Assembly: GCA_008921705.1 (NCBI GenBank)
Contig: VFFE01009189.1
Location: 1,752,429 to 1,816,428, forward strand
Reading direction: 5' to 3'
Length of the DNA: 64,000 nucleotides
Source of the DNA: Burhinus oedicnemus
Lineage: Eukaryota > Chordata > Aves > Charadriiformes > Burhinidae
Position 1 is the first letter of the stretch. Every line of letters starts with the position of its first letter. Positions 51,101-61,670 of the stretch are shown piece by piece. The notes below the pieces were generated by a model that searched no databases, was not told where the DNA came from, and saw nothing but the letters and a program-made list of their open reading frames with translations. The position numbers and the translations under genes were made by a program.

Positions 51101-54100
51101 ACCCCTAAGGGTTGCAGAAAAAGGTTTGATCATCTCACTTGACTTCACATCTTTACTGAAATGGTATTAGATAAGCTTGTTTTAATGTTTTAACTATGAT
51201 ATATTGACAGAAAGTGATGAAGCTTCTGCTGCCTTTAAATTCCTTTTGACTTTCAGGAAGTAGATGACCAAACACAGAATTCTGGTCAGAAACATCTTCC
51301 ACTGCAGACGCAACCGAGCACATGACAGAGGGGTTTGTCATCCTGTCAGTCTGAGAACTGCTTCATTGGAGAATATCAGAGAACTGGAAATTAGAGGTGC
51401 TTCAAGGTTATGTCTGGGGTACCTCCCTGCATGAGCTTGTTGACTGGAGAAGCCAGTTTGGGTCATCTTTATTTTTAGTTCTCATCATGCCTGGTCAGTT
51501 CAAGCGGCCACAAATACAGAGTTTTCCAGCCAGCAGGTGCTGAATGTTATACTGAAATGTACCAGAGTGGGGAGAAATTGCTCTAAAATTTGCTTTGAAG
51601 TTGCTAGGGAAACCATCTGCCTCCAATCATGTTAGTTCAGTGTAGCTTTATAACACAGCTTTAGCTGCCAGATCTCTATACAAGGGGCTTCTCAGTGTCA
51701 AGGGAAGAATTAAAGAGAAAGAATAAAAGGTTTACCTACCACCAACATGTAAAAGATAATTGTTTCTGGGTGAGTTCAAAGTCCAGTTTCTGGTGTGAAT
51801 CACGGGGCTCTACCCTGGGATTAGACACCTATCGTTTGACCCATGCTTTTAGCTCCAGCTCACCCAAAAATAATTGTGAGCAGGAAGCCTGGAAGATCTT
51901 TTTTTTCTTTTTCTTCTCTCCTGGCCAGCAAGAAGCTTTCTGTTTCAAAATACAGTAAGTGTTCATTGCTTTAGAGTTCCACCTCTTGAAAATTCTGCCT
52001 GAATTTTGGCAACTGGAGATGATGGGTTAGCTTCCACATTCCCTTCAGTTTCTGTCCAAGAGAAGTGCAGGGAAAAGGAAAAGAAGAATTAAAGACTCAT
52101 CTCAAGCTCCTTTAATAAGGTATAACCTTATTCTAGCTGAAGAACTGGATCCTTTTGGAAGCAACTACACCAGGCAGAAGAAAGTTGGCTTTTAGGAATT
52201 CACCAGAAAAGCTGAGGACTGGAAAAGTCAATTTGTTTTCAGATGGGAGTAAAAGAGCATGCAAAACCAAGAACTTGCAGGCTATTAAAAAAAGACTTCT
52301 TCTGGAAGTCTGACCTTGATACCAATGAACGTGTGAAATAACATCATTATCCACATATGATAGGAGGAAATTTGACCTGGGATGAGACAGGCACTATTAG
52401 AGGCATGTCTCTGAGCAGAGCCCTAGGGCTGCACCCTCACAGAAACATAGATCCTGCAATACCCACTTCCTAGATATCACATACCATCTCCTAGGTATCA
52501 CATGTTGATCTCCCAGCCCTGGTCGTACTGATCAGCATAAGGAAATAGTCATTTATTTCTTACAGTAGACCTGCCTGGCATGCTCGTTACAGTGTGATCC
52601 AGGAGGGAAGAAAGATTCCTATGATGAATTTGTCCTATGAAAAACATAACTCTGTCTCCCAACCAGTGTTCAACAGCAGAGAAAAAAACCAAACAAACCA
52701 ACCACAGCTAGCCTTAGCCTTTGTTGTTTATATACTGGTCTAACAGATGTTCACAGCCTTTGTGTCTTTTTTTCTCCCACTTGAATCTCTGTACCACCAC
52801 ATCATAACTTGTCAGGGCATAAAGCGTTTAGTTCAGTGACTGGCCAAAATGAAATAGTACTACTATTCAAGATTCCTAACTCCTATTATAAATAATACAT
52901 GACTATTTCTATTTTCAGTGGTAGCCAGGAATGTTAAAAAAGGACTATTGCACCAGACAAACAAGAGCTACTGTACTAGACACCAGAGGAAACAGCCACA
53001 CTGACAGTCCTGCCATCTAGAGTGCTAGCAGGTGATAATGTCAGACAGATGAATAAATGGATAAACGTTGGACAGAAGGTGGGAAGATTTGCATAAATCA
53101 GCACAAAAGAGAGTACAGATGTCACACTCGACAGTAGTTCATTCTGTCTAGGAAATTGTGCTTCTTCACATTGCTGAGTCCCATCTTTCAGTGGCACAGG
53201 TTATGTCCACATACTTAAACACATGCCAGATGCAACTTCTGCATTATTTCACAGGGGTTTTAGTTCTGATGTGTCTTCATTCATTAGAAACATGCTGGCT
53301 TTCATTTCTCCTTCTACCCCACACTCACACACAAAATGATTCTTATTTCTGCAACTTGAAACTGCAAAGTTGACTCCATTCAAGCAAAGATGCAAGCATT
53401 TTCCCAAGGTCATTTTTGCTCCAAAACTGACATAAGCAACAAAGAAATGCAAACGAGCAAGTGTATACAGAAGTGTCCCCCAAGACTTCTGATCTTCTTT
53501 CCTGAAATCAAAGCAAAAAAATTTTGCTGAAAGTGAAGTCTATTCCTGAGAACCCACAGCGGATGTCATGGCCTGAACTGTTAGTGTCCAGCTACAGGCA
53601 AAATCAGTGACTCAGGCACAAGTATACTCCCAGCCCCAGCCTACGTTGAAGTCCAGAAATGCTGTTCAGCTGAAGTGGGGACAGACTTTGCCCTGGCACA
53701 CAGATCTTCGCTAGAAACCTTGGGCCTGCACTACTCATTAATGTGGACAGTAGCTCGTACTCTCCTGGAGTTTGTCTGGGACAACTGCACTCACTCTGAC
53801 CACCAGATATCCCACCTGCCACCATTGCATTACCACATGGCTGTCGGGCAAACAAGACAATCCAGGGTCCTTTCTCACATGGCCCTAAAGGGGCATGCTA
53901 CAGGGCTATCCAGGATTTGTAGGTATCTTGATCTTTATACAGTGTGGTAAGCGAGTGACTGGTGGTGCAGGTACCAAGGATTCATAGGTCTATATTTGGG
54001 AGCATGCTAAGATGTGGACTAAGATTGGTCTAGACCGTGCTCCCAAAGGCAGTGCAGTGATAACATTGAAGTTAGTTCCTAATTCAAACTGGTTTATTTA

Positions 54101-54133
54101 GAGTTATACACTTTTGCTGGAATGGGAACGGTT
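48122..54133. other. Unique non-coding DNA; one weak LTR-like candidate
   Basis: No gene is recognised. At about 49388-49560 a stretch beginning TGTTAGAGAAGC has a TATA-like box (GTATAAATCC, about 49471) and AATAAA-type signals close behind. It could be a small LTR fragment, but the spacing is unusual and no paired end is clear, so I do not call it as an element. The rest shows short chance frames only. Confidence 0.4.
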
Positions 54134-55409
54134 AAAACCAGCCAACATGGCTTCACTAAGGGCAAATCATGCCTGACAAACTTGGTGGCCTTCTAGAACG
54201 AGGTTACAGCCTTGGTGGGTAAGGGGAGAGAAACAGATGTCATCTACCTGGACTTGTGCAAGGCATTTGACACTTTCCCACATGCTGTCCTGGTCTCTAA
54301 ATTGGAGAGACATGGATTTGATGGATGGACCACTCGGTGGATAAGGAATTGGCAGGACAGCCATACTCAAATAGTTGCAGTCTCACGGGTCAATGTCCAA
54401 GTAGCATTCAGAGACAAGTGGTGTTCCTCAGGGGTCGGTACTGGGAGGGGAACTATTTAACATCTTTGTTGGCGATGTGGACAGTGGGATTGAGTGCAGC
54501 CTCCGCAAGTCTGCCAATGACACCAAGCTGTGTGGAGTGGTTGACACGCTGGAGGGAAGGGATGACATCCAAAGGGACCTGGACAGGCTTGAGAGGTGAG
54601 CCCGTGCAAACCTCATGAAGTTCAACAAGGCCAAGTGCAAGGTCCTGCATCTGGGTCAGGGCAATCCCGTGTACAAATACAAGCTGGGCAGAGAGCGAAT
54701 TGAGAGCAGCCCTGAGGAGAGGGACTTGGGGGTGTTGCTGAATAAGAAGCTCAACGTGAACCAGCAATGTGCACTTGCAGCCAGAAGGCCGATCTTATCC
54801 TGGACTGCATCAAAAGAAGCGTGACCAGCAGGTCAAGGGAGGTGATTCTGCCTCTCTACTCTGCTCTTGCGAGACCCCATCTGGAATACTGTATCCAGCT
54901 CTGGGTACCCCAACATAAGAAGGACATGGACCTGTTGGAGCAGGTCCAGAGGAGGGCCATGAAGATGATCAGAGGGCTGGAGCACCTCTGCTATGAGGAC
55001 AGGCTGAGACAGTTGGGGTTGTTCAGTCTGGAGAAGAGAAGGCTCCGGGGAGACCTTATAACGGCCTTCCAGTATCTGAAAGGGGTGTACAAGAAATCTG
55101 GAGAGGGACTTTTTACAAGGGCATGTAGTGATAGGACAAGGGGTAATGGCTTCAAACTGGAAGAGGGGAGATTTAGATTAGATCTCAGGAATAAATTTTT
55201 CACTATGAGGGTGGTGAGGCACTGGAACAGGTTTCACAGGGAAGCTGTGGATGCCCCATCCCCGGAAATGTTCAAGGCCACGTTGGATGGGGCTTTGAGC
55301 AATCTGGTCTAGTAGGAGGTGTCCTTGCCCATGTCAGGGGGGTTGGAACTAGACGATCTTTAAAGTCGCTTTCAACCCAAACCATTCTATGATTCTACAA
55401 TTCTATGAA
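54134..55409 (+). mobile_element. CR1 LINE, 5'-truncated, plus-strand arm of an inverted pair
   Basis: This is about 1.28 kb from the RT palm start (AACATGGCTTCACTAAGG) to a clear 3' tail (ATTCTATGATTCTACAATTCTATG, 55384-55407). The complete 3' UTR and tail show a normal target-primed insertion. Its central part is the inverted counterpart of 55705-56516: about 54335-55135 pairs with that copy. The tail type is ATTCTATG, unlike that of the copy ending at 48121. Confidence 0.95.
54140..55312 (+). pseudogene. CR1 ORF2 RT remnant, plus-strand copy
   Basis: The first block (54212-54460) has [12 protein letters not shown] with the first catalytic Asp. The FADD box at about 54511 has become S-A-N-D, so the second catalytic site is damaged. 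A one-base deletion near 54781-54783 (in G-C-A-G-C-C-A-G) shifts the frame. The C-terminal part is then open from 54767 to the stop at 55310-55312 (181 codons) and includes [11 protein letters not shown]. An earlier TGA at 54598 also breaks the frame. It is not functional. The same one-base deletion occurs in the minus-strand copy at 55705-56516. Confidence 0.93.
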
Positions 55410-55456
55410 CTAGCCATGTCTAACATGTTTTACTGTTGCTTATCTGTATATGGTAC

Positions 55457-55556
55457 AACTCTCTTCTCCAGGCTGAACAACCCCAACTCTCTCAGCCTGC
55501 CTTCATAGGAGAGGTGCTCCAGCCTTCTGATCATCTTTGTGGCCCTCCGCTGGGAG
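55457..55556 (-). mobile_element. Small CR1 fragment (ORF2 C-terminus region)
   Basis: This is about 100 bp reading on the plus strand TCTTCTCCAGGCTGAACAACC, then GAGAGGTGCTCCAGCC and GGCCCTCCGCTGGG. It is a second version of the segment also present at about 55806-55910 in the next copy. Both ends are cut, with no tail. The 150 bp between it and the next CR1 (55557-55704) is not recognisable CR1. Confidence 0.85.
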
Positions 55557-55704
55557 GAGAGAAAGGCAGGTTTCTACATGGGGATATTTTTTCCAGGAGA
55601 AGGAGATCTGTACGTACTTTATGCAGCCACAGGGGAATGTTTTCTAAGTTGTTCTAGGATGGTTGCTTCTGCTGCACAGCTGCCCAGCAGTAGAAGTCCA
55701 CATA

Positions 55705-56516
55705 CCCCTTGTCCTATCTCTATACTCCCTGATAGAGTCCCTCCCCATCTTTCATGTAGGCCCACTTTAGGTACTAAAAGGCTGCTACAAGGTCTGCCCG
55801 GAGCCTTGTCTTCTCCAGGTTGACCAACCCCGACTGTCTCAGCCTGCCTTCATCAGAGAGGTGCTCCAGCCCTTAGATCTTTGTGGCCCTCCTCTGGACT
55901 CACTCTGACAAGTCCATGTCCTTCTTATGTTGGGGTACCCAGAGCTGGATGCAGAACTCCAGGTGGGGTCTCACAAAAGTGGAGTAGAAGGGCAGAATAA
56001 CCTCCCTCGACCTGCTGGGCACGCTTCTTTTGATGCAGTCCAGGATAAGATCGGCCTTCTGGCTGCAAGTGCACATTGCTGGTTCACGTTGAGCTTCTTA
56101 TTCAGCAACACCCCCAAGTCCCTCTCCTCAGGGCTGCTCTCAATTCGCTCTCTGCCCAGCTTGTATTTGTACACGGGATTGCCCTGACCCAGATGCAGGA
56201 CCTTGCATTTGGCCTTATTGAATTTCATGAGGTTTGCAGAGGTCCACCTCTCAAGCCTGTCCAGGTCCCTCTGGATGTCATCCCTTCCCTCCAGCGTGTC
56301 AACCGCTCCACTCAGCTTGGTGTCATCAGCAAACTTGCTGAAGGTGCACTCAATCCCACTGTCCATGTCACCAACAAAGATGTGAAACAGCACAGGTCCC
56401 AGTACCAACCCCTGAGGAATGCCACTTATCACTGGTCACCACTTGGACATCAAGCTGTTGGCCACAACCCTTTGAATGTGGTCATCCAGCCAATTCCTTA
56501 CCCACGGGGTGGATAA
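55705..56516 (-). mobile_element. CR1 LINE, minus-strand arm of an inverted pair, 3' end missing
   Basis: This is about 810 bp, reading on the minus strand from the RT palm (the G-x-P-Q-G block) down to the C-terminal block ending GATAGGACAAGGGG near 55705. It then stops without 3' UTR or tail. CR1 needs its 3' end to insert, so the end was probably lost later by deletion or rearrangement. At its 5' side is a 12-bp inverted repeat (56493-56504 and 56510-56521). A 188-bp part (56020-56207) is identical to 54636-54823. Confidence 0.93.
55971..56432 (-). pseudogene. CR1 ORF2 RT palm fragment, FADD intact
   Basis: A 153-codon open frame on the minus strand reads G-I-P-Q-G-x-V-L-G-P (residues 4-13), then F-A-D-D-T-K-L (residues 34-40). 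These are RT palm motifs with the catalytic Asp pair retained, and the frame runs on through the thumb-side region. It changes frame near 56057-56059 by the same one-base deletion as the plus-strand copy, after which the translated residues are off-frame. It is too short for a working RT. A start codon here is incidental. Confidence 0.9.
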
Positions 56517-56521
56517 GGAAT

Positions 56522-57525
56522 AGTTGATCATTAGAAAAATTGCTGTTGTGATTAAACGAAACAAAGATCTAGGAAAGTCAAGAAAAATTATGTAATATAT
56601 AAAATGAATACCTGAGTAATGGAAGAGTTTTTAAAGTGAGACCAAATGAATCCATTGTCAATGAAAGAGTTACACTGGGAAAGAATTTTGCTGCAGAGGT
56701 TTTAATTTCAGAAGAATTTTTTTCATATTAAGTCCCACTAGAAATAATATTAAAATGACAATGGAGTAATGGATCTTGTAGAAAGATCTAGGGGGGAAAT
56801 AAAATTGAATTAAGGACAAATTAGTTGGTCCAGTTTTGATGAACACATGGACTTAATGTGATGAGCAAAGATCAGAGGCTTAATTCAGTGCACTCATTTG
56901 AGAGTTACAGAAAGGCTTCAAGCTACATTACATGCAAGTCAATCCAATCTGCTTATGAAAAAAAAATGTTATCCCATTCTGTGTGTTTCCCTGAAGGAAT
57001 GGATCTTGAAAATGTTTAGTGTATATGTACATCTCAACCACAGAACTTAAACACAGAATGGAAAATGTAGATAAGCAATTTATCTGGGTTTAGCTGGTTA
57101 GATATGCTTGTTTATATGAGGAGGAAAAGGAGAGAGGATTAGTAGAGGAGAAGTTTTGTCTCTGTTTCCAAGTCTTTGACCTGGAGGGTGAGAGCCCACT
57201 CTTTGTGGCCATGTCAGGATGAGACAGGAAGAGAAACAGACCTGCTGGGTTTAGATTATGGCAATTTGGTCCTCATCTAGTGTTCCTAGCACTGACTGAT
57301 AATCACCTCTTTACCAGATTGCCTCAGGTCATAGTTATGTGCAGATACAGATTCTATAATGAAATATGGGTATGTTCCAAAAAGTATCTCCTAATAGACA
57401 ACAAGCTCTTCAGCAGCCTCAACCTTATTTGAGTTGACATTTGTCCAAATAAATAATCAGAACCTCAATTTTATTACCGCTGACAGAGTAGGCTGTGGTC
57501 TTGTGTTTTCATAGCAATCCACTGA
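56522..57525. other. Unique non-coding DNA
   Basis: About 1 kb of AT-rich sequence between CR1 copies with no recognised gene or repeat. Confidence 0.5.
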
Positions 57526-58015
57526 TCATAGAATCATTTTATTGTAGAAGGCAATCAGGTGGTTAGGCGTGATTTATCCTTGGCAAATCCATGCTGACAA
57601 TTCCCAGTTACCTTTACGTCCTCCATGTTCCCAGCAATGTCCTCCAGGGGGGCTCACTCTATGATTTTCCCACGGACTGAAGTGAGGCAGACTAACCTGT
57701 AGTTCCTGAGGTTGATCTGTTGGCCTGTTCTGAATATGACTGCAACATCTGCCTTCCTCTGCTCGTTGGGAAACCTTCTCCCATCTCCGTGATCTTTCAG
57801 AGATGATAGAGAGCAGCCTTGCAAGGACTTTATCAGCTCTCTCAGCACCATTGGATCCAGCCTTTTGAGTCCAATGAACCAATGCGGGTCAAGTCCTTGC
57901 AAGCATTCCCTGACTCTGTCTTCATCTGCTGCTAGTCATTCTTCTCCTCCCTGAACCCCTTCACAGGAGGCCTTGGAGAAGCTGAGGCAAAGAAAACATT
58001 GAGTACTTCATCTTC
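57526..58015 (-). mobile_element. CR1 LINE fragment, tail joined directly to RT region
   Basis: On the plus strand it starts with a tail-like TCATAGAATCA (57526-57536) and passes within a few bases into RT fingers/palm sequence (AGAAGGCAATCAGGTGG, then GGCAAATCCATGCTGAC). It continues upstream in the element to about 58015. A minus-strand frame reads Q-I-N-L-R-N-Y-R-L-V-C-L-T-S-V, the RT motif before the palm. Everything between the RT palm and the tail is missing. It is mutated and inactive. Confidence 0.87.
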
Positions 58016-58297
58016 AAAAAGTTGTTTAAAAGTCTACTGCAAGGTTGCTGTGTGTTCCACTACACATTCCTGTTAGTTGTAAGAACACTTAGGAAATCAT
58101 CAGTAAACATCGTCTTTTCAAGACAATCAACTTTGTATGATGTTAGCTCATGCATACAAATTGCATAGATTTTTCACTGCCTGAGCACTAAGCCTGGCAG
58201 GAGAATAGATAATGAGTTTGAAAGAAGCATTGCAAGGTGGAGGTACGTCAGTCAGTATCATCCATTTTCTTAGACACCCATGTTGTAGCAAAAGAAA
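58016..58297. other. Short unique spacer between CR1 copies
   Basis: No recognised feature. Confidence 0.5.
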
Positions 58298-58522
58298 TCA
58301 GAATCATAGAATCACAGAAACATTGAAATTGAAAGGTCCCTCTGGAGATGATTTAGTCCAAACATCCTGCTCAAAATAAGGTCATTTAGAGAAGGTTGGT
58401 CAGGGCTATGTCCAGTCGCGTTTTGAATGTGTCTGAGGATGGAAATTCCACAACCTCTCTGGAAAGCCTGTTCCACTGTTTGGTCACCCTTAGAGTAAAA
58501 AAGCTTTTTCTTATGTTTAAAT
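58298..58522 (-). mobile_element. CR1 LINE 3'-end fragment
   Basis: The plus strand shows CAGAATCATAGAATCACAG, then AGGTCCCTCTGGAGATGA, CCACAACCTCTCTGGAAAGC and TTTTTCTTATGTTTAAAT. This is the minus-strand CR1 tail and 3' UTR, about 225 bp, older than the copy at 38598-38784 judging by more mismatches to the usual pattern. Confidence 0.92.
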
Positions 58523-60210
58523 AAAAATATCAGGTTGAACTATCTTTAGTCTTATTTGATGGGATTCTTGTTAGTGAATTTTACTGTGTGAGAGTTGAAC
58601 ATCAATGCAAGATTCATTTGACCTACCACAAAATAAAATTAATCTTCTTTCAAATACCCTTCTTTCCACTGATTATGGAGTGGCATAGATAGATGAGTTT
58701 AAACGTCTAATTCAGATGACATGAATGTTACCAATGATAATTTTTCTTCCATAGCACCACAGAAAGTCAAAAATGAAAAACAATACTCAAGAAAAAAAAT
58801 AATACTTTTTCTCTACCCCTCTGGGTTGAGAAGAATGATTTCCAGCATCTAGGATTCAAAATATGCAGCTATTCTACTTTTTTGCTTTGCTTTGTTATGG
58901 TTTGCTTATCCTTTCTACTCATGGAAACCATCTTTATGGGATCCCTTGTGCTATGGGAATACAGTATCTTATCCCACTCTGCTAGTAACCTCTAAACCTG
59001 TTGGCTAATTTCAACTAGACTTAAACTGGGAGAGGCATCACATGAGAACCCAGCACCAACAAGTTTTGTGAAAATCAACAGGCGGTTGATGATGAGGAAA
59101 ATGAGAGCAGAATTGAGTGTTTATCCATTTTGAGAGGTAATAGACAACTGACCAACCTGCCATGAGCACCAGACGGCCAGTCAGTGCACTCATAATTCCA
59201 GCCTAGCTACAGGACATGATTGTGTCTTGCCTTGAAAACAGAAAACATACAGGGAACACAGTAGTAAGGGAATGATATGGGGGTAAGGGAAGCATGAGAG
59301 ATATTGGGCATGTGATAAACTAGATGGTATCATGGGAATTCAGGGAACACAGAGAACCTGGGGATACTGCAGAGGGAGCAGGTGGTGATGGATATAAGAC
59401 ATAATCTACAAGAAGTGAGTTTCAGTAGCTCCACACATTGATCCATACTATCTCATATAGTCAGGAACTGAAATGCAATTGGTCAGGCTTCAGCCTGACA
59501 GTAAATGCCCTAATAGTTAGTTTCTGCTCTCAGTTATAGTTCTATAAAAGTAGAATAACTCCCCCATTTGTTATTTTATTCCTAGTTATCACAAGGTGAC
59601 CCATCTGTTTATATTTTCTCATGCAATGCATGGTTATAGCAAATTGAAATTCCCATCAAATCACAATACTTTGCATATACTTAGCAGAATCTAAGAAACC
59701 AAGAGTTTCACCATGTCATATTCCTACTTGTCAAATAGAAGACTACCATCTGATTAACATTTTAAGTGTCAGAGTTGCTTGGATGACACATTTAGCAAGA
59801 CGCAGAATAACTTCAGCCATATGCTTTAAAATACTATAAGAAAGAAAGGAGAATTAACAGAAGCAGAAGCCTAATCCATGGCCAAGACTTTTAAAAGATG
59901 AGTGCCAACATTTAGGGTATGAAATCTGTAACTAATAATTTTCTCAAATGAATTAGTTTTCAAAAAACCTGGCAAATCCAGACTACTCCAGACCCTCACA
60001 TCTGCAAATTTAATGCAAAAAAAGCAATCTGATTTGGGATCAGAATCCTCTCTTGAGTTAATTTAGCAGGTACTGACACATGGAACCCTGGTGTAATCCC
60101 TTTGCTTTTCATCAGACGAGGGAGAATCATTAAGTGGGAACACATCCAGCAAGAAGAACATAAACCAAATTCCATCCACTAAAGATCAAAATATGTCTAT
60201 TCCATACATA
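58523..60210. other. Unique non-coding DNA
   Basis: No gene, RNA gene or recognised transposon in this AT-rich stretch. Confidence 0.5.
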
Positions 60211-61670
60211 TCACAGAATCAGTTGGTCAGTGAGGATGTTATAGGAAACAGTCAAAAGCTTTGCTAGTGTCAAGACAAACAATATCCACTCCTTTCCCCT
60301 CCTCCACCAAGGTAGTAATTTCACTGTAGGAAGTGATCATGCTGTTAAGGCCTGATTTCTCCTGTGTCTCCATGCTGACTACTCCCCATCACCTTCCTGC
60401 CTTTCATATGTTTGAAAAGAATTTCCAGGATCATTCCAGGATTTAGGTGAGGCTGGCCAGTCTGTAGCTCCCTGGATTCTCCTTCTTGCTTTTCCTGAAG
60501 GTACGAGTGGCATATGCTTTCTGCCTGTCCCCAAAAAACTCCTCTGATCACCATAACCTTTCAAGGATAATCGAGAGCAGTCTCACAATGACATCAGCCA
60601 GGTCCCACAGCACTTTCAGGCGTATCCCATCAGGTCCCAGTGACTTGCATGTGTCCAGTTTTGTTTAAATGTTCCCCAACCTGATCTCTTGCTTCAGACT
60701 TCCCCATTGGTTTCAGGGGTCTGGGATTCCTGAAGTCAAATTTTATCAGTAAAAACCAAAGCAAACAAGCCACTGAGTGCCTTGGCATTTTTCATGTCCT
60801 TTGGCATCAGGCCTTCTGCCCCATTCAGCAGCAGGCTCACATTTTCCCTCATCTTCCTTTTGCTCCTGAGGTATCTGTAGAAACTTTTCTTGTTGACCTT
60901 CATGTCCCTTACAGTTTCAGCTCCAGGTGGGCTTGGACTTTCTTAACCTTGTCTGTGCACTCTTGGACAGTGTCTCTATATCCCTTCTGGGTCACCTCTT
61001 CCTGCTTCCACATCTCATATGCTTTCTTTTTTGTGTTTGGCTGTTGTCAAGAGATCCCAGTTCATGCACGCAGACCTGCTGCTGACTCTGCTTGATTTTG
61101 TACACACTGGGATGGACCAAACTTGAGCTTGGAGAAAACAATCTTTGAAAATCAATAAGCTGTTCAGGACTGTCTTCTTCCCAGGGTCATATCCCATGGG
61201 ATTTTTTCAAATAGATCCCCAAACAGGCCAAAGTATGGTCTCCTGAAATCCAGGTTTGTGATCCTGCTATTTGCTTTGTTTTTTTCCTCTCAGAATCCTG
61301 AACTCCACCACTCATGGTCACTGCAGCCAAGGCTGCCTCTGACCCTCACACTCGTGACCAGCCCTGCCTTGTTTGTAAGCATGAGGCCCATCTCCTCTCG
61401 TTGGTTCCTCAACCACCTGTGTCAGGAAGGTGTCATCAACACTGTCCAGCAGCTTCCTGGATTCCTTGTGGCCTGCGGTATTCTCCCTCCGGCAGATAAT
61501 GGGGTGTTTAAATTCCCCCGTGAGGACGAGGCCCTGTGAAAATGAGGCCCCATCTACTTATTCTTGTTCAGGAAGTCTGTAGTGGATTTCCACCACACCA
61601 TCACCCACATTGCTTTGCCCTCTAAATCTGTCCCATAAGTCAGTGCATCATCTGTCCCAGTCCATGTCCA
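60211..61670 (-). mobile_element. CR1 LINE copy, tail joined directly to RT region
   Basis: On the plus strand it starts with TCACAGAATCA (60211-60221) and moves at once into RT palm sequence (TGAGGATGTTATAGG). It then runs through RT fingers, linker and endonuclease to about 61670. The RT palm downstream part, thumb and 3' UTR are absent. The decayed frames at 60345-60564 (minus) show G-x-R-E-L-Q-T-G-Q-P-H-L-N, the degraded RT block before the palm. The endonuclease side is recognised at 61499-61620 by the block equivalent to the M-G-D-F-N region. There are many stops; it is inactive. Confidence 0.88.
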
